Part shown: piece by piece, positions 28,293-30,150 of the stretch
How the letters are laid out: each line of letters opens with the position of its first letter
Position numbering within the stretch: the stretch's first letter is position 1
Source of the DNA: a virus
Virus record (IMG/VR): IMGVR_UViG_3300033144_006987
Location: 1 to 30,150 of that record
Strand: one strand, 5' to 3'
Length of the DNA stretch: 30,150 nucleotides
Translations under genes and position numbers: made by a program
The notes under the pieces: model-generated
The model's input: only the letters and a program-made list of their open reading frames with translations
Databases searched by the model: none
Told to the model about the DNA's origin: nothing

Positions 28293-28880
28293 TTAGAACG
28301 GTGTTTCCTCTTGTTTAGTGCGAGACACTTTCGTAAACGTCTGCAAGAAAATACCAAACAATTCCATTGGAAAATCTTCTCCATCTGCAAGCATTTCACG
28401 ACTCCACGCTTGTAAAGTTTGTGGATGAACTGTTCTCTTAACTATCATATTAAGTTGTTTCTTACGTTGCTTACAATCACGCATAAATTTAGCTGCCCAT
28501 TTTTCTTCATCTTTATTAAACTCAATAATAATTTGGCGTTTTACAATATTACCGTGTCCTTCTTTATTCAACCACTTTAAAGCTTCTCCTCTATGTGCAA
28601 CAGGAATACTACCACGCAATTTTTCAGCAAGTTGAACACGTAGTCCACCCACTGTGATATCTTCTGTCATTTCAAGAGCATTTAAAAGTTCTGGAAATAT
28701 TTTTTCAGCAATACGAACTAATTCTTTTTTATCAAGTTTTAATTGATTTTCTGATTTTTCAACAGCAATTTCAGCTTGTTCTTGCTGCTCTGCTGTTGCC
28801 TTTATTTGTGCTAGAGCATTATCTTTCACACCTTCTGGTTCATCATCAAAGATATCATCATAGTCTTCTTGTTCGGACAT
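28293..28880 (-). CDS. Helical hypothetical protein ending in -EETPF (195 aa)
   Basis: Function unknown. The N-terminus is very acidic (MSEQEDYDDIFDDEPEGVKD), then a long charged helix (about 22-50), a middle with GLRVQLAEKLRGS, and a basic section (RDCKQRKKQLNMIVKRTVHP). It ends SRTKQEETPF, sharing the Pro-Phe tip with the next gene, and both genes end in nearly the same DNA (CACCGTTCTA). I use ATG 28880 because the frame upstream offers only a TTG or an ATG without a ribosome site. A replication-accessory role fits the context. Confidence 0.55.
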   Translation of the reverse strand: MSEQEDYDDIFDDEPEGVKDNALAQIKATAEQQEQAEIAVEKSENQLKLDKKELVRIAEKIFPELLNALEMTEDITVGGLRVQLAEKLRGSIPVAHRGEALKWLNKEGHGNIVKRQIIIEFNKDEEKWAAKFMRDCKQRKKQLNMIVKRTVHPQTLQAWSREMLADGEDFPMELFGIFLQTFTKVSRTKQEETPF

Positions 28881-28959
28881 TATGAACCCCGTAGCCATAC
28901 TGCTATCTATATAAATACCATACCGTAAGTATTTTTCATCAGCAAGTAAAAACAATCAT

Positions 28960-29301
28960 CTAAAATAAATTACAATCTATCTGGACATATTCTTTATCTC
29001 TACTAGACCAATGAAGCAGTTTTATTTTATCACAAAGATAATGGTTGATTATAGAAGAAGCTATAGCCACTAATGAAACATTTCCAATCGGCATAAAATA
29101 ATCATCTTTTGTTATACCACCTAAAACTCTATGTGCTTTTTCTATAACATCTCTAGTTTTAAATGGATGAGTAGTTGGTGAATATATAACTCTAAGTTCA
29201 CCAAATTTCTCTGCTAAATTAACACCAGGAAACCTATAAATCATTTCACCTTTATCTTCATCAAAGAACATTTGTCTTTGAACAATAAAAACAATAGCCA
29301 T
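28960..29301 (-). CDS. Hypothetical protein (113 aa)
   Basis: Not recognised. Hydrophobic beta strand at the start (MAIVFIVQRQMFFDEDKGEM), then a region with SPTTHPFKTRDVIEKAHRVL and a possible amphipathic helix (VSLVAIASSIINHYL). The ATG at 29301 overlaps the SNF2 gene's stop as TAATG and follows AAAGGAGTGGATT, an excellent ribosome site; a GTG at 29310 is less likely. Confidence 0.6.
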   Translation of the reverse strand: MAIVFIVQRQMFFDEDKGEMIYRFPGVNLAEKFGELRVIYSPTTHPFKTRDVIEKAHRVLGGITKDDYFMPIGNVSLVAIASSIINHYLCDKIKLLHWSSRDKEYVQIDCNLF

Positions 29302-30150
29302 TAAATCCACTCCTTTAGTTTATCACCTGTAATCTGACTAGCAATATCCACATTATCTCGTAAATGTGCTATGATCTTTGTATCTACACTTTCTGGGCAA
29401 CAAATATCTATGTAGTTTACTGGATGCTCATCCATGCCTGCTCTATGTGGTCTATCTTCACTTTGTAGTCTATCCAAAAGCATAAAGGAATTACTATAAT
29501 AGATAACAGTCTTCGCCATATGTAAATCTAAACCTTCTTTACCCTTGGCAGCAGTTCCAACAAACCACTTTGCCCCACCTTCTTGAAATATCTTCTTATT
29601 TATTTCACATTGATCTGCTGATACTAAACCATCATAACGAATTGCTTCATCTCCAAGAAGATTCATTATTTGATCCACATCTTTTGTATATCTAGCCCAA
29701 ATAAGACACTGACCAATGGTCTGCTCACATACATTAGCAAGACATTCAATTCTAGGATTAATGCTATCTATCATGCGAATAGGATTATCTTCATCACCAT
29801 CACCCATAGTTCTAACATAACCACAAACTATCTGCTGAAATCTTGTTAAACGAACAATAGCAAGTTCACCTTCAACTTCTTCACCATCTAATTCAGCTAT
29901 AAAATTCTTTTTAAGTTCATCATAAAGATCCTGTTGTTTTTCTGTCATCTCAAAATATCGTTTAGAATAAAGCTTAGGAGGTAGATCTAATACATCTTCT
30001 TTTAATATTCTATCTGTAATTTCTGCCAACCATATATTTAATTGATCAAGATTCTTGTATCTTATTAGTTTATCAAAACCAGGATCATAGTGTCTAATTT
30101 TCTTTACATCTTCTCGCGTTTCCCATTCACCAAAATAAGCTTTATATTCT
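29301..30150 (-). CDS. SNF2-type DNA helicase, C-terminal part (cut by window edge)
   Basis: The frame stays open to the right edge of the window, so the start and the ATPase (RecA1) half lie outside. What remains is the second RecA-like domain of an SF2 helicase. It reads DLPPKLYSKRYFEMTEKQQD (the linker after the DEAH half), then a segment with QCLIWARYTKDVDQIMNLLG, the substrate-contact VGTAAKGKEGLDLHMAKTVI, and motif VI RLQSEDRPHRAG. SNF2-like phage helicases are common beside polymerase genes and may remodel protein-DNA complexes or branched DNA. The stop overlaps the next gene's start. Confidence 0.85.
   Translation of the reverse strand, partial: EYKAYFGEWETREDVKKIRHYDPGFDKLIRYKNLDQLNIWLAEITDRILKEDVLDLPPKLYSKRYFEMTEKQQDLYDELKKNFIAELDGEEVEGELAIVRLTRFQQIVCGYVRTMGDGDEDNPIRMIDSINPRIECLANVCEQTIGQCLIWARYTKDVDQIMNLLGDEAIRYDGLVSADQCEINKKIFQEGGAKWFVGTAAKGKEGLDLHMAKTVIYYSNSFMLLDRLQSEDRPHRAGMDEHPVNYIDICCPESVDTKIIAHLRDNVDIASQITGDKLKEWI

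Noticed and set aside
1-30150. CRISPR array, insertion sequence or integrase
   Set aside because: No regularly spaced repeats with unique spacers, no transposase, and no recombinase motifs were seen.

Overview
The window is part of a tailed double-stranded DNA phage (or prophage) genome. It carries a family A DNA polymerase, a primase-helicase, two further helicases, a class II ribonucleotide reductase, a thymidylate-synthase-family enzyme, a probable small terminase, and a long run of tiny unknown genes. The DNA is AT-rich to the eye. Almost every gene lies on the minus strand, and consecutive genes are joined by ATGA, TAATG or TGATG start/stop overlaps. The Shine-Dalgarno-like sites fit a bacterial host, but I cannot name it. 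No capsid or tail genes, tRNAs, integrase or CRISPR arrays are visible.

Layout, in the direction of transcription (right to left). At 29301-30150 lies a SNF2-type helicase cut by the window edge. At 27418-29301 are three small proteins; the second and third end in SSB-like '-PF' tips. A three-hairpin intergenic region follows at 27307-27417. Then come a Dda/RecD-like SF1 helicase (26083-27306) and an adenosylcobalamin-type ribonucleotide reductase (24265-26055). From 24158 to 12250 there is one tightly overlapping operon: lysine-rich protein, HMUDK-helical/aGPT-PPlase-superfamily protein, FkbM methyltransferase, GT-B glycosyltransferase, thymidylate synthase homologue, HD phosphohydrolase, DUF3310 protein, DEDDh exonuclease, PolA, small conserved protein, PD-(D/E)XK nuclease, HTH protein, AEP-type primase/SF3-like helicase, small protein. 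From 12120 to 2202 there are about 27 small genes, mostly unrecognised. Exceptions are a SLOG-fold protein, a DUF2786 protein, a DUF3846-like protein, a Zn-binding protein, and one with a glycine/arginine-rich RAMP-like C-terminus. A single plus-strand gene (1609-2205) meets this run tail to tail. The left end holds the probable small terminase (532-1092), flanked by CTCTCTGACGAC repeats that could be packaging-site elements.

The most interesting system is the block at 19442-23334. The thymidylate synthase homologue may make 5-hydroxymethyl-dUMP. The HMUDK/aGPT-PPlase-family protein belongs to a group tied to thymine hypermodification in phage DNA. Between them sit a glycosyltransferase and an FkbM-type methyltransferase, fused to them by overlaps. 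I propose a DNA-base hypermodification pathway that produces a glycosylated, perhaps methylated, thymine derivative. An HD phosphohydrolase next door may remove the competing host nucleotide. This is inference from family membership and gene order.

At the regulatory scale, two intergenic regions (5573-5762 and 27307-27417) each carry a row of stem-loops. The longest perfect stem in each has a different sequence, yet both loops carry the same CCGAAGAAA. A conserved element (TAGCACATNGCGATCCTCTT on the plus strand) lies after stop codons and before several minus-strand transcription blocks, which suggests a phage promoter or operator.
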